Positions 35,134 through 46,607 of a stretch of DNA of 64,000 nucleotides are shown in pieces. The position numbers and the translations under genes are program-made. Where the stretch lies: NCBI GenBank assembly GCA_027382625.1, contig JAJKFJ010021420.1, positions 62,001 to 126,000 on the forward strand, given 5' to 3'. How positions within the stretch are numbered: position 1 is the first letter of the stretch; the number at the start of each line of letters is the position of its first letter. The notes under the pieces are model-generated. The model did no database searches and was not told the origin of the DNA. It saw only the letters and a program-made list of their open reading frames with translations. Origin of the DNA: Tetmemena sp. SeJ-2015. Its lineage: Eukaryota; Ciliophora; Spirotrichea; Sporadotrichida; Oxytrichidae.

Positions 35134-37198
35134 CAGACTTCAGTATATTCTCTTAGAATCTTTCTCTTATCTCTGGTCACAGACATTCTCTTGCTCTCCA
35201 TTATTTTCCTATCTGACAAATCCTTCTGCAGCTCTTGTAAATTTCTTTCCGCTTCTACAGCCATGCTCTTAATCTCCTTTTTAAGAGACTTTGTCTTGCT
35301 AGTTTTGCTTTTCCACTATGCTCTATCTTCATTTAGAAGCTCTTCAGTATCCTTAAATGACTTAATCTGCTAGGGTTTTGTCTCTTGATTAAACTTTTCC
35401 AAATCATTCCTTTGCTCATTCTTAGTCTAATCTATCAAAGCTCTGACTTGCCTTAAATGCTCTTACAGCATATCAACATTTCCCGAAATGATAGTTTGCC
35501 GCTCTAAGTTAGAGTTCAGAGCTACCTCAAGCTATCTATTCTCCTAAGTTGTTTTAGCATTAAATTCCTAGGTATCCTTAAGCTTTAAGTTTAGCCTCCC
35601 TACTTCAAATGCTAGCTTAGTTTTCTATTTGAGAACCTAGTCATAGCCTTAGTAGTTAATATTCATCACCTCATCTAATTTTATGAGCATGCTGTCTCTT
35701 ATACCTACGTCTTTCAGAGTTGCAAAAGATTTTGCGTCTTTATTTCTAGCTGAGGAGCAATAAATTCTGATCAAGGAAGACTAGTCATTATCAAATGTAT
35801 TGCCCTCACCTCTGTGTTTAATAGGACTTACGAAAGTTTAGGTTCCTTGCAAATTCTTGAGGCCTCCTATTCTTATTTGATTACTTTAAGCATTCTCATT
35901 CCTCAAGTTGACTTGCTTGCTTTAGCTTGCAGTTTTTGAATTTGGGATTTCTTGCCTGTTTTACTGATGAAAACTTGCCATCTCGTAAGGTATGCTAGAC
36001 ATGTTCATGAACTCTTCATCTTGCAAGTTATCTAATTTATCCACGGGCATGTCATAATTTACCATCTGCTAATTCATTATAGTTTTCTTAGACACCTTCA
36101 AATCTTTATGCACTCTTGATAGATTGCTTTCAGATTGGGCTTAGAAATGTACACCCTATCTGATAGAAAAACTTTGGCCATCCATTCCTTCTTCATCAAA
36201 TACTGGCATTTCATCATCAATATCACCTACCATACCTCTATCGTGTTAAAAGGCAGTTGTCCTAGGATTTTTACCTTGATGCAAAGGGGTTAAAGGGAAA
36301 ATCTAATCTGTGGCAGTCTCTGAATTGCTAATATATAGCTAGATGATGTCCTTATTATTTTTGGTGTGCTAAGGATTTTGCCTTGCGTTTACCTTCCCTC
36401 GAAGCTTAGGACTGGATTTTGATGAGCTTTTATGCAAGATGTAATTTCTCTGCTCGCTCTAAGAGCTGGAGGATTTCATCAATTGTGGCTCTCTAAATTC
36501 AGAGTCTTTATTTTGAGACTTCGAATTTGATGAGGATATATACTCCATCTTTCCAGCTATTAAAGTACAAATAATTTTCTTTATGACTTCAATTTTCTTG
36601 GAGTTTGAGTTAGATAGATACTCAGAGATTTTAAGGAATCCTTGTCTCTCTGACTAACTATCTTGATAAAGATTGAAATTTTAGGGAATGGAAGCGAAAT
36701 TCGTATCCTCTGGTAAAATTTCAGAACTCATTTAAGATGATTGTACCCTATTGTAAAGAATCTGATCTTCATTTTTGGCTTCTTTTAAATCGTAATAAGC
36801 TGATGAATGGTTATGATTCAGTTTTTTGTGAGAACTTCTCGCTTTTATTTGAGAGGACTGAGCTGTAGTATGAGTGCCCTATGTTAAACGATTATCCACT
36901 CTAGGAGTTTAAGTCCTCTAAGTTTTTCCACGAGATTAAGATCTACCTTAGCTCATTTCTATTTTCTAGGTAGAAATTCAAATATAGAAAACATTTTTGA
37001 ACCTTGATTCTTTGCAGTATTTCTACTCTATACCTTAGTGTTCGAGATAAATTTTGAGCTCACTGCATTCCTTGATGATGAAGGCGTTTAATAGAGAGTA
37101 TTAAGTAGCTATCGAGGAGACATCTAATTTGGCCTATCTTGATTTGGAGTTTGATTGAGACCTAAAGTTGCAGACTTTCTTCTCTGAGTGTGAAGCAT
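35134..37198 (-). CDS. Hypothetical protein with C-terminal coiled coil
   Basis: Starts MLHTQRRKSATLGLNQTP, Ser/Gln-rich for about 400 residues, with SEYLSNSNSKKIEVIKKIIC. It then turns into a coiled coil (KLAFEVGRLNLKLKDTQEF, LEVALNSNLERQTIISGN, RNLQELQKDLSDRKIM), ending at TGA 35134-35136. One IES at 36959-36996 was resolved. It converges with the coiled-coil gene on the other strand. No family recognised. Confidence 0.6.
36959..36996 (-). other. IES (38 bp, pointer AAATG)
   Basis: Contains in-frame TGA at its end. Excision gives NQGSKMSQGRSQSRGKT. CATTT on the + strand at 36954-36958 and 36992-36996. Confidence 0.8.
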
Positions 37199-37312
37199 TT
37201 TATTTCTATTAAATTTGATTTATCGAGCTTTTCAATTTACTCGTCTTTACTTTTTAAAAAAGTTATCTACCTCTCATTCCTACAATCGAATATTCAACTG
37301 CTCTTATCTGTG

Positions 37313-37322
37313 CGTATAAAAG
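37313..37322 (+). promoter_or_regulatory. TATA-like box of left H4 gene
   Basis: TATAAAAGG about 70 bp upstream of the H4 start codon; mirrored in the right arm (38493-38502). Inferred from sequence and position only. Confidence 0.45.
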
Positions 37323-37386
37323 GAGTGTGTGCTAGTGAAGAATATAATAATAATAAAGTTTAGTTTAAGTAAGAAGAACAGAAGCG

Positions 37387-37716
37387 ATGGCACCAATGGG
37401 AAACAAAGGAAAAGGAAAGGGAGGCAAGGGCTACGGCAAAGTCGGAGCCAAGCGCCACAGCAAGAAGCAGATCAGGGAAACCATTCTCGGAATCACAAAG
37501 CCTGCAATCAGAAGACTCGCCAGAAGAGGAGGAGTGAAGAGAATCTCAGCCCTCATCTACGAAGAGTCCAGGAACGTGCTCAAGGCATTCCTAGAAACTG
37601 TGGTAAAGGACTCAGTCACCTACTGCGAGCACGCAAAGAGAAAGACAGTCACTGCTCTTGATGTCGTCTACGCTCTTAAGAGACAAGGAAGAACCCTCTA
37701 CGGATTCGGCGGCTGA
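37387..37716 (+). CDS. Histone H4, left palindrome copy
   Basis: 109 residues, intronless and IES-free. Core is canonical ([45 protein letters not shown]). The N-terminal tail is longer and divergent ([20 protein letters not shown]), and [12 protein letters not shown] replaces the usual [11 protein letters not shown]. Ends in TGA. H4 pairs with H3 in the nucleosome core. No TAA/TAG codons are used, and the codon choice is G/C-rich, as in highly expressed genes. Confidence 0.97.
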   Translation: MAPMGNKGKGKGGKGYGKVGAKRHSKKQIRETILGITKPAIRRLARRGGVKRISALIYEESRNVLKAFLETVVKDSVTYCEHAKRKTVTALDVVYALKRQGRTLYGFGG

Positions 37717-38022
37717 TCAGCTTATAAACCTAATGTTAATTTATAAATTTAAAACAAAATAATCTTCTCATTTTATTCACTTCTTTTTTATGATTTTCGC
37801 TTTATATAAGCAGGCTGATAGAATAAGCGAACTTAAAATCTTTTTAAAAATCTTTTAGACTATTATCAAACTAAAATAAGAATTTACTGACTAAAACAGA
37901 AGCTTTTTAATTCTCGAATTTAAGTAAAAGAATTAAAAATAATCATATAAAAGTAGGAGATTGAAATTTACTTTGATAAACAAAATATCATATAAGAAGA
38001 TATGCTATAGAAATAGTATGTG

Positions 38023-38527
38023 CATAAAAAAGAAGTGAATAAAATGAGAAGATTATTTTGTTTTAAATTTATAAATTAACATTAGGTTTATAAGCTGATC
38101 AGCCGCCGAATCCGTAGAGGGTTCTTCCTTGTCTCTTAAGAGCGTAGACGACATCAAGAGCAGTGACTGTCTTTCTCTTTGCGTGCTCGCAGTAGGTGAC
38201 TGAGTCCTTTACCACAGTTTCTAGGAATGCCTTGAGCACGTTCCTGGACTCTTCGTAGATGAGGGCTGAGATTCTCTTCACTCCTCCTCTTCTGGCGAGT
38301 CTTCTGATTGCAGGCTTCGTGATTCCGAGAATGGTTTCCCTGATCTGCTTCTTGCTGTGGCGCTTGGCTCCGACTTTGCCGTAGCCCTTGCCTCCCTTTC
38401 CTTTTCCTTTGTTTCCCATTGGTGCCATCGCTTCTGTTCTTCTTACTTAAACTAAACTTTATTATTATTATATTCTTCACTAGCACACACTCCTTTTATA
38501 CGCACAGATAAGAGCAGTTGAATATTC
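38023..38527 (-). repeat. Right arm of 505-bp histone H4 palindrome
   Basis: Inverted copy of the left arm. The outer edge lies 19 bp before the pointer that begins the MetAP2 3' segment. Confidence 0.92.
38099..38428 (-). CDS. Histone H4, right palindrome copy
   Basis: Protein identical to the left copy; one synonymous difference (ACG versus ACA). The two genes face each other tail to tail across a 230-bp spacer between the arms. Near-identity including flanks implies recent duplication or continuing gene conversion. Confidence 0.97.
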   Translation of the reverse strand: MAPMGNKGKGKGGKGYGKVGAKRHSKKQIRETILGITKPAIRRLARRGGVKRISALIYEESRNVLKAFLETVVKDSVTYCEHAKRKTVTALDVVYALKRQGRTLYGFGG

Positions 38528-38546
38528 AAATGAAGGTAGAGTAGAG

Positions 38547-38558
38547 ATGCATTTCTAA
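38547..38558 (+). other. Scrambling pointer, downstream copy (ATGCATTTCTAA)
   Basis: Twelve bases identical to the reverse complement of 43616-43627, at the expected beginning of the MetAP2 3' segment. Lies within the intron that is rebuilt on joining. Confidence 0.85.
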
Positions 38559-38906
38559 GCCATGTTAATAATTTCTTTTAGAGGAGTGGTCGTTGAGGAT
38601 ATAGACTGCAGTCATTATATGAAAGATTTCGATGCCAAGCCAGTCCCCATCAGAAATCCAAAGGCAAAAGCCCTGCTTGCTCATATTGAGAACAACCACT
38701 CAACTCTAGCTTTCTGCAGAAGATGGATTGAGGATGCAGGTTTTGAAAAGCATCTCATCCCTCTCAAGTAACTTGTTGATTCAGGAATAATTAATGCCTA
38801 TCCACCTTTGTCAGATATCCCAGGCTGCTATGTGGCATAGTGGGAGCATACCATCCTCCTCAGACCTACTTGCAAGGAAATTCTAACTAGAGGTGATGAC
38901 TATTGA
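38547..38906 (+). CDS. METAP2: Methionine aminopeptidase 2, 3' germline segment (scrambled gene)
   Basis: After the 3' part of an intron (to TTTTAG at 38581) this encodes the C-terminal part of MetAP2: GVVVEDIDCSHYMKDF, STLAFCRRWIEDAGF, YPPLSDIPGCYVAQWEHTIL, LLRPTCKEILTRGDDY and TGA 38904-38906. The catalytic metal-binding Glu of WEHTILL is here. The 5' part of the same gene lies 4.7 kb to the right on the opposite strand. The segment starts at the 12-bp pointer ATGCATTTCTAA shared with that part. On its own this segment has no start codon or catalytic Asp residues. Confidence 0.92.
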
Positions 38907-39054
38907 TCTTAGTGTTTAGTTTCATTCATTAACTTATTGCTTAATTAGTTTAGGAAAGATATATGTATAACAACTATTTATACTTTATTTAATCCTATAT
39001 CAAACTAAACAGTCTTCTATAAATTGGATACAAGCCAAATGTGTATTTATCTAA

Positions 39055-41241
39055 TCACACAAGCACACGATTCATAAATCCTTTTATCTTGTTCAGCTAG
39101 AACTTGTTTTTAAGCTGCAAGCCTTTCATTTCCACTCTTTCTAGTCGCTTATTTGCCTAAAGCAGTGACAGCAAGCCGTCTAAGCACTTCTCAGTTAAGA
39201 TGTTGTTGTTAAGGTCTAGTACTACAACCGAGTCACAATTTTTAATCTCATCAAAGAGCTCTAGAGCACCATCGTCCTTTATACTGCAATTTGCCAATCG
39301 AATTTCCTCTAAGCCTTCACAAAGTGAAAGTACAGCAGCCACACACTTAGCTCCATAATTACCGATGTGAGTCTCCGAAATATCAATCACTTTCTCATTA
39401 TTCTCCATCACATCCTTCAAATAGTTTTCTATCTCATTTATCAAATCTTCATCTAGGTCTTCCTTAATATCTGTAGCCGATTAACTTGCAGTGGAAATAG
39501 TCTGACTTGCATGAGTAAGGCTATCATCGCTTGTAGGTAAGTTTATCATCTGCATGTTTTGAGGTTGTGCAGCCATATTTGGTAAGTTGGTAGAAGATAG
39601 TTGACTGAGAGGATTATTGACAGTATGCACTACAGTCGATTGCTTCTTCAAGGGCTCATGTTGAAGAGCCTTTCCTTTGTTAGGCAGTTTCACTGGCGAA
39701 ATATTGTCAATAGTTGGGAAGTTCATATCTGACAGCAAGTCATTCTCATCATCGAAAACTTCATTCTTCTTGCTGTTATTCGTTTGTACTTTAAGGCCTG
39801 CGCTTGACTAAGGCGCTTTATTCGGAATGTTAGAGGTTAACTTGATGTTTTGCTTATCATCCAATTCCTCGTCTATAGAGCTTGATATGCCAGTGAGTGG
39901 ATCGCATTTGCAAACCTCGTTAATTATCTTGATGGCGTTTGGATCAAATGCAACATTCAGCTGTTAAATCATTTGCTCAATCTTAGGCACAGACACGTCT
40001 TTCTGTCCCTCAAGCTATATCAAAATCTTCTCTCCCTGTCCAATAATGTCTGGATCTGAAGTGTAAATCTTTTGAAGCTTGTTTTCAAGCATGTCAAACG
40101 CTATGTAGTTAGGATTTTGAGACTGTATCATGAAGTTATCGAGCTATATCTTAGCGTTTCTTAGCCATTTCTCGGCATCCTCAAATAGTCTGTGTGGAAC
40201 ATCCTTGATAACTTGGAAGTTATTCTCGATGTGCTGTAAATTTCTCTTTAAGACCTGTTCTGTCTGTTACTCCTGGATCTTCAAAGAAGCTTTGAGCTCT
40301 TTGAATTTAGTTGAAACTAAGTTTTTGAGTTCTAGACTCTTGCCTCTAAATTGTTGAAGTAATTACTCTACTTGATGCTGGTCAACCTTCGCTAATTGGT
40401 TTACCTCCACCATTTGATACATCTCCATGAGGCATTCAGTACGCACCTCGATTTCACTCAAAACATCACTTTCCATGCGAATATCGTGATTTTTGTGGTT
40501 ACCGAACAGAGCACAGTTTGAACAAATCCTCTCCCTATCGTCGATGCAAATGATCTCTAACTTCCTTTGATGCAGCCGACATAGCTCCTCCTCTTAGGCA
40601 TGAGGAGTGTGATGAGAAAGCTATTAGCTTTGTTGAGCTTATTACTAATTAAGATAATGATATCTTTAAAAGACTCTGCAAATGTTTGCAATAGTACTTG
40701 CTAGCATTAGATTCTCTTATATTCATTTAGCTCTGCATTTAGTTTGCAAGTTGCTGAGCTTAGAGCTGATTAGCAGCTTCTAATTGCTGCATCATCATTT
40801 ACTGTTGCTACTGCTACTAGAGTTATTGTTGCTGCTGCATCTATTATTGCTACTATTGCATCTAGCCCATCTGCTGTTGCTTTGCCTTGAGTAAGGTCTT
40901 CTCTGCCAATCTGAGAAGGGCAAAGTTCTTTGGATACTCCTCTGCTGAACCTTTTCTTGCGCAGTTGGTACTATAGAAAAGATGAATCAAGTTCTAGAAA
41001 TGCTTCCTTCTTTTGAAACATGATGAGGATTTGAATACCATCTCTAGATGAAATAGGATTTTTTGTTCTTCACTTACTTATCCTCTGGGCAGTAGAAATC
41101 GCCCTAGGTTTCTTAGAGTAACTAGTCGAGACAGTATGTGCAGTAGGTGTGACCGCACTCAGGAAGCAGCCTGGGAATAAGTTCCCCCTAGTTGGAGTAT
41201 TAGCGCTGGCAAAGGCCACACGTAAGCTCTTCAAACTGCAT
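39055..41241 (-). CDS. TRIM-like protein: RING, B-box, coiled coil, C-terminal leucine-rich repeats
   Basis: Starts MQFEELTCGLCQRQYSNQG. The RING finger (CGLC...CGHTYCTYCLDQLL...CPED) is followed after a Gln-rich run by a B-box (CRLHQRKLEIICIDDRERIC, NHKNHDI), a long coiled coil (LLQQFRGKSLELKNLVSTKF, IQEQQTEQVLKRNLQHIENN), a Ser/Pro-rich linker and tropomodulin/RNI-type repeats (VIDISETHIGNYGAKCVAAV, IRLANCSIKDDGALELF, VVLDLNNNILTEKCLDGLL). RING plus B-box predicts E3 ubiquitin-ligase activity. Frame changes near 40960 and 40620-40700 mark unresolved IESs. The gene lies wholly between the two halves of MetAP2. Confidence 0.8.
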
Positions 41242-41409
41242 AATTATTAATATTTCTCAAATTAATTTATAATCCCTTAAACAGTCCACAATGATAATAA
41301 TTTATCAACTACTGCTGCTTTCTTGATAGATTTAAATCCTTCTTAGTGTAAATTTGGTTTGATTGTAATTTAAGTGCTAATAATTATAAGTTAAAATATT
41401 AAAGCAATA

Positions 41410-41767
41410 ATGGACCCAAACAGTGAATCGAGAGTGGTCAAGACCATCAACTATCCCAAGCTCGCCTACCTCGAGTGCTTGACTCTGTTCTTCGGCGCTA
41501 ACTTCCTCTACCACCAAAACGTCTACAGACAAAACTGGAACCGCCCTCAGTTCGCACTCTTCCTCCTCGTCAACCTCTTCACCAGCTATCAAATCACTGA
41601 GGCTACTAACATTCATCAATCCTCAATTTATTATGAGGAATATGCTATTTTGGTATTTGATGATTGAGGTGGCTCGCTACTACGCTGCCCTCTACAATAA
41701 TACTCTTGAGTTCAACCACAGAGCGCAAATCACTCAAAAGCTCAGACAGAGACTCTTCAATCAGTGA
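41410..41767 (+). CDS. Small membrane protein (about 97 aa)
   Basis: Starts MDPNSESRVVKTINYPKL. Two hydrophobic segments (LECLTLFFGANFLYH, FALFLLVNLFTSYQI). After a 67-bp IES it continues EVARYYAALYNNTLEFNHRA and ends LRQRLFNQ at TGA 41765-41767. Size and topology suggest a small organelle-complex subunit, but no family is recognised. Confidence 0.65.
41598..41664 (+). other. IES (67 bp, pointer TGAGG)
   Basis: TGAGG at 41598-41602 and 41665-41669. Excision joins SYQIT to EVARYYAALYNN in frame. Confidence 0.8.
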
Positions 41768-42072
41768 GCTGCAGAAGAGGCTGGGAGTATATAAATAAAC
41801 CTCAAAATTGACTTATTCCTTATTTTTTTCTAAATCAAGCTAGATAGTTTCTAAGCTGCGCTGTGAGCAGTGGAATAAAAGCTAGAGTGAAGTGCACTTG
41901 AATAATATTATTTTCTTTTCATGTTATCTCTACGATGAGTTCCTTTGCTCACTGCATTTATTTAATATTTTCAATCAGAAGAAAGAAATCAGAGCACTCG
42001 AGAGATAAGCAGTATTTAAGCGAGTGCATTGGATTATATTAATTATAATTCTGAGTAGAAGCAATAGTAATA

Positions 42073-43543
42073 ATGGAGGGACAGCAAAAGAGAGGTGGCG
42101 ATCAACCTTACAAATCCAATCATCTTAAGTTTAAAATTAATTTTCTTCTTTAATCATGGATCTGGCGGCACAAGCTAATAGAGAAAGCAGATGGCCTAAG
42201 GCGGCTAAGATGGTGGGCCTAGGCAACTTAGGGAAGTAAAGCCTTAAGTAGTGTCAATAGTTGAAAAGCTGATGGAGAGACAAGCAGTATTTTTATTTTT
42301 AGCAATTGAACACTACGAGAAGAATGTAGCAAATCAGCTTGTGGAGTTCATGCAACAACATACACACAATTGTTGTCTATTCTTTTATGTATTCATGCAC
42401 TACTATGTGACAGAGTTGCTGCAGGAGGCTAAAATCTACAAAGAGTACGCTAATAAGAAGCAAATCGATGTTAACGACATCAAACTGGCCATTCAGTCCA
42501 AGAGCTACAACTCTTTCACAAGACCTCTGCCAATGAGTATTCAGAAGCAGATTGCTAACAACAAAAATCACATACAGATCAACAAGAGCGAGGATTAGAG
42601 CCATGCGCATCAGTCAGCTGCCATATAGATGAATACTGCAATGATGGGTGGCTAGAACGCTCTACTTCTAGGATCAGGAGCTGGCTAGTACTCTAAAATT
42701 CCTAACCAGACTATCCAATAGCAAATGCAGCAACGCTTACCCCCACCAGAGCACCTGAATATGAATCCAAATGTGCAAGTCTATTCTGAGGAGATTCATA
42801 AGAAGCTAGAGAGTCAAGACATTGCCATGCTTAGAAGAAGGTAATTGGAAAAGGAGTAGATCCAAGCTTAAATCCTTAGAAATTAACAGCTGCAAGCTAT
42901 GCAGTAATAGCAATAGAGAGTCGTTGATCCATCATATGGTCTTGATGTTAAGAAGTTTTCAGACAAGCAAAGAGGAGATGTTCCTTAAGCATTTCTCAAC
43001 AATTAACTTGACCCGAGCTATTAAATGACCAATGGATCAGGAAATAGAGCTTAATAAATGGAGGGAGGAGTATCTTTTGAGCTTTCATCTTTCCAGAATC
43101 AAGGAGATAAGTTCAATCAGCCGAGTAACTAATTCTAGAGAGATGATTTTGAAAGTATTGGCAAAAAGCCTCAACAACAGTAGTAGAGTTTTGCATCAGA
43201 GTCTGGGAATTATTAATAGTTCTATGGAAATAATCAGTTCAACTAAATGGGTCAACCTGCTACTACTATGCTCAGTGGCAATTAAGGCTAGTACTTTTAT
43301 GGAGATAGAGCACCTTACTAATAGGATCCCTTCTCAAATAACTAAATGCAGTACAATAAAGGGTAATAGCCTTTCAATGAAGATATATTTTATCTTAAAG
43401 TTCCATAAAGCAGTGGCTTGCCATACTAGATGCCCATGCAAAATAAGGGTGTCTTTGATGATGTGAATTTTGAGGATGAAGAGGATTCAAACCTTAAAAA
43501 TGAGAGCGACAGAGATGCTGACTAAGATCTTTTCAAGGACTGA
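42073..43543 (+). CDS. TAF9: TAF9-like histone-fold subunit of TFIID/SAGA with long Q-rich tail
   Basis: Starts MEGQQKRGGDQPYKSN. Removing three IESs (34, 18 and 45 bp) gives 457 codons in one frame to TGA 43541-43543. The histone fold SIVEKLMERQAIEHYEKNVA, NQLVEFMHYYVTELLQEAKI, YKEYANKKQIDVNDIKLAIQ matches TAF9, the H3-like partner of TAF6 in TFIID. FTRPLPMSIQKQIAN follows. The remaining ~300 residues are Gln/Asn-rich and end in an acidic FEDEEDSNLKNESDRDADQ. Total length divides exactly by three once the three IESs are removed. It lies within the scrambled MetAP2 interval. Confidence 0.9.
42118..42151 (+). other. IES in TAF9 (34 bp, pointer AATCAT)
   Basis: AATCAT at 42118-42123 and 42152-42157. 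Removal corrects a +1 shift and gives PYKSNHGSGGTSQQ. Confidence 0.9.
42283..42300 (+). other. IES in TAF9 (18 bp, pointer AGCA)
   Basis: Frame-neutral. Removal gives MERQAIEHYEKNV, matching the first helix of the histone fold. The alternative 16-nt GT..AG cut breaks the frame. Confidence 0.75.
42347..42391 (+). other. IES in TAF9 (45 bp, pointer TTCATGCA)
   Basis: Eight-base repeat at 42347-42354 and 42392-42399. Removal joins NQLVEF to MHYYVTELLQEA. Confidence 0.92.
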
Positions 43544-43610
43544 ACTAATTTTTTGTTATGCAGATTAATTCATAAATTTTTTCTTCATCCTTCTTCTGAA
43601 TATTTCTTTA

Positions 43611-44970
<1,360 letters not shown>

Positions 44971-45071
44971 TCTATCAAATAATACCTTAAATTATTATTC
45001 TTTGCAATAAGCAAATCGCAATACACCATTCAAACTAGTTGAGCGTTCTAGAAGTTATAATTCAATTTAAA

Positions 45072-46472
45072 ATGAGAACAAGAGCTCAAAAGTCACAAAT
45101 TAATACGCTTGCATCTGCAACATAGATAAGTTAGATCTTGCCATAAGCATAAGTAGCAGCTGCTTAACCTAAAGCACAGGCAGGCAAGAAGAGAAAAGCA
45201 GATCAGATTTCAGCAGCAGCTGCTATAGTTCCTCCTCCTAATGCTTAAGTGCTTGGCTAAAGCCACTCAGCTCCACTTCCAAAAAGATAGAAGGCTAATC
45301 CTGCTCAAGCAATTTAGGCCAGTAGCTCAGCTTCTGGTCAGAACTTAATCCTCCCTGCTAAAAGAATATTAAATACCACTCTTGTTTTCAATATTTTGCT
45401 GCAAGCTCACAGACTTAGGTCCCCTAAGCACAAAATCTTTTTGCCTAGTTGCATCTGCAGTAGCAATTAGGATAGCCAGGACTTTAGAAAACACAGCCTA
45501 GAACATCTGCTCCTTCAAAGAAGAACGCGAAACAGCAAGAAGAGGAAAAGAAGAAGAGCAAAGAAGAGGAGAAAAAGTAAAAGGATGGTGCAGATCCAGC
45601 TGCTGCTGGTCAAGTTTAGTAAAAGAGTGTATCTAAGCACTTTCAACCTAAGGTTTTCACTGATCACTCAGTAAACAACTGTGCAACAGTTACCAAGTAT
45701 ATCGAGGTTACCATCTTAGAGCTTCTAAACAAGGTTAAAGATGATCTTATTTAATTATAGTAAAGTAATAAAAGTTAAAGAAGAGGAGACTCAAAACCAT
45801 AGGAAAAAGGGAGAAGATGAAAATTGCCCGATCTGCATGTGTGAATTGTATGATGACCTTGAGAAGAAGACTGAAAAAGAAATCTAAGAGATGCATGATA
45901 GGCAAATGAGAGGAGAGGAACCTATCACTGTGGTGCTGATGAGTAAATGTACTGATCATTGCTTCCACAAAGAATGCTTGGAAGCTTAGATAGGATAATA
46001 AGATAACATTAGATGTGCTGTTTGTTCTCAGATCTATGGAGTGTTGATGGGACAAATGCCTGGAGGGCTAATGGAGTGGCGCTTAGTCAAAGATAAGAAT
46101 AGATTCTGCGATGGGTATAAAGGACATGGGATATGGGAGATAAGATACGATTTCCCAGATGGAAAACTTCCCAACGGCACTAAATATCGAGGTACAAGGA
46201 GGCATGCTTATATCCCTGATGTTCCAGAAGGAAGAGAAGTACTTGCCTTGCTAGTGAAATCATTTGAGAGGAGGATGTCATTTATAGTTGGAACTTCTGT
46301 GACTACTGGCCAGAAAGATGTTGTAATTTGGAGCATCCATCATAAAACTAATACCCATGGAGGTACTAGTAGTTTCGGTTATCCTGACCCTACTTATTTC
46401 AATAGAATAAAGCTAGAACTAGCAGATAGAGGAGTAACGCTAAATTATTATTTTTCTAGATGGGCCTCATGA
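45072..46472 (+). CDS. Deltex-family E3 ubiquitin ligase (RING-DTC)
   Basis: Starts MRTRAQKSQINTLASATQ, with an Ala/Gln/Pro-rich and then Lys-rich N-terminus. After two IESs (41 and 40 bp) there are 439 codons in one frame. RING: ENCPICMCELYDD ... CTDHCFHKECLEAQIGQ, RCAVCSQIYG. The Deltex C-terminal domain follows: MPGGLMEWRLV, IRYDFPDGKLPNGTKYRGTR, RHAYIPDVPEGREVLALLVK, SFERRMSFIVGTSVTTG and THGGTSSFGYPDPTYFNRIK, ending at TGA 46470-46472. RING-DTC pairs ubiquitylate targets and, in animals, can attach ubiquitin to ADP-ribose; activity here is inferred. No WWE domain is seen; the N-terminus is lineage-specific. Confidence 0.9.
45356..45396 (+). other. IES in Deltex-like gene (41 bp, pointer TGCT)
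   Basis: Removal joins LILPAA to SSQTQVPQAQNLF in the frame leading to the RING. Confidence 0.75.
45734..45773 (+). other. IES in Deltex-like gene (40 bp, pointer GTTAAAGA)
   Basis: Eight-base repeat at 45734-45741 and 45774-45781. Removal gives LLNKVKEEETQNHRKKGEDE immediately before the RING. Confidence 0.88.
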
Positions 46473-46607
46473 GGTGGAGCAAATTACGAAATCTCACAAA
46501 GGAATGAGGAACCTACCTTGAAAAGAAATGCTCTATTATTAATTTAGAAATTACTGATATTCTTGTCTACCTTAGCATATTTCTAACATCCTTTTAAGGC
46601 TTGAACT

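Larger units (their letters stand above)
37288..37792 (+). repeat. Left arm of 505-bp histone H4 palindrome
   Basis: Exact inverted counterpart of 38023-38527 with no indel. The one mismatch seen is 37497/38318, a synonymous Thr codon. Holds promoter, H4 coding region and 3' flank. The spacer (37793-38022) is AT-rich with no feature. Confidence 0.92.
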
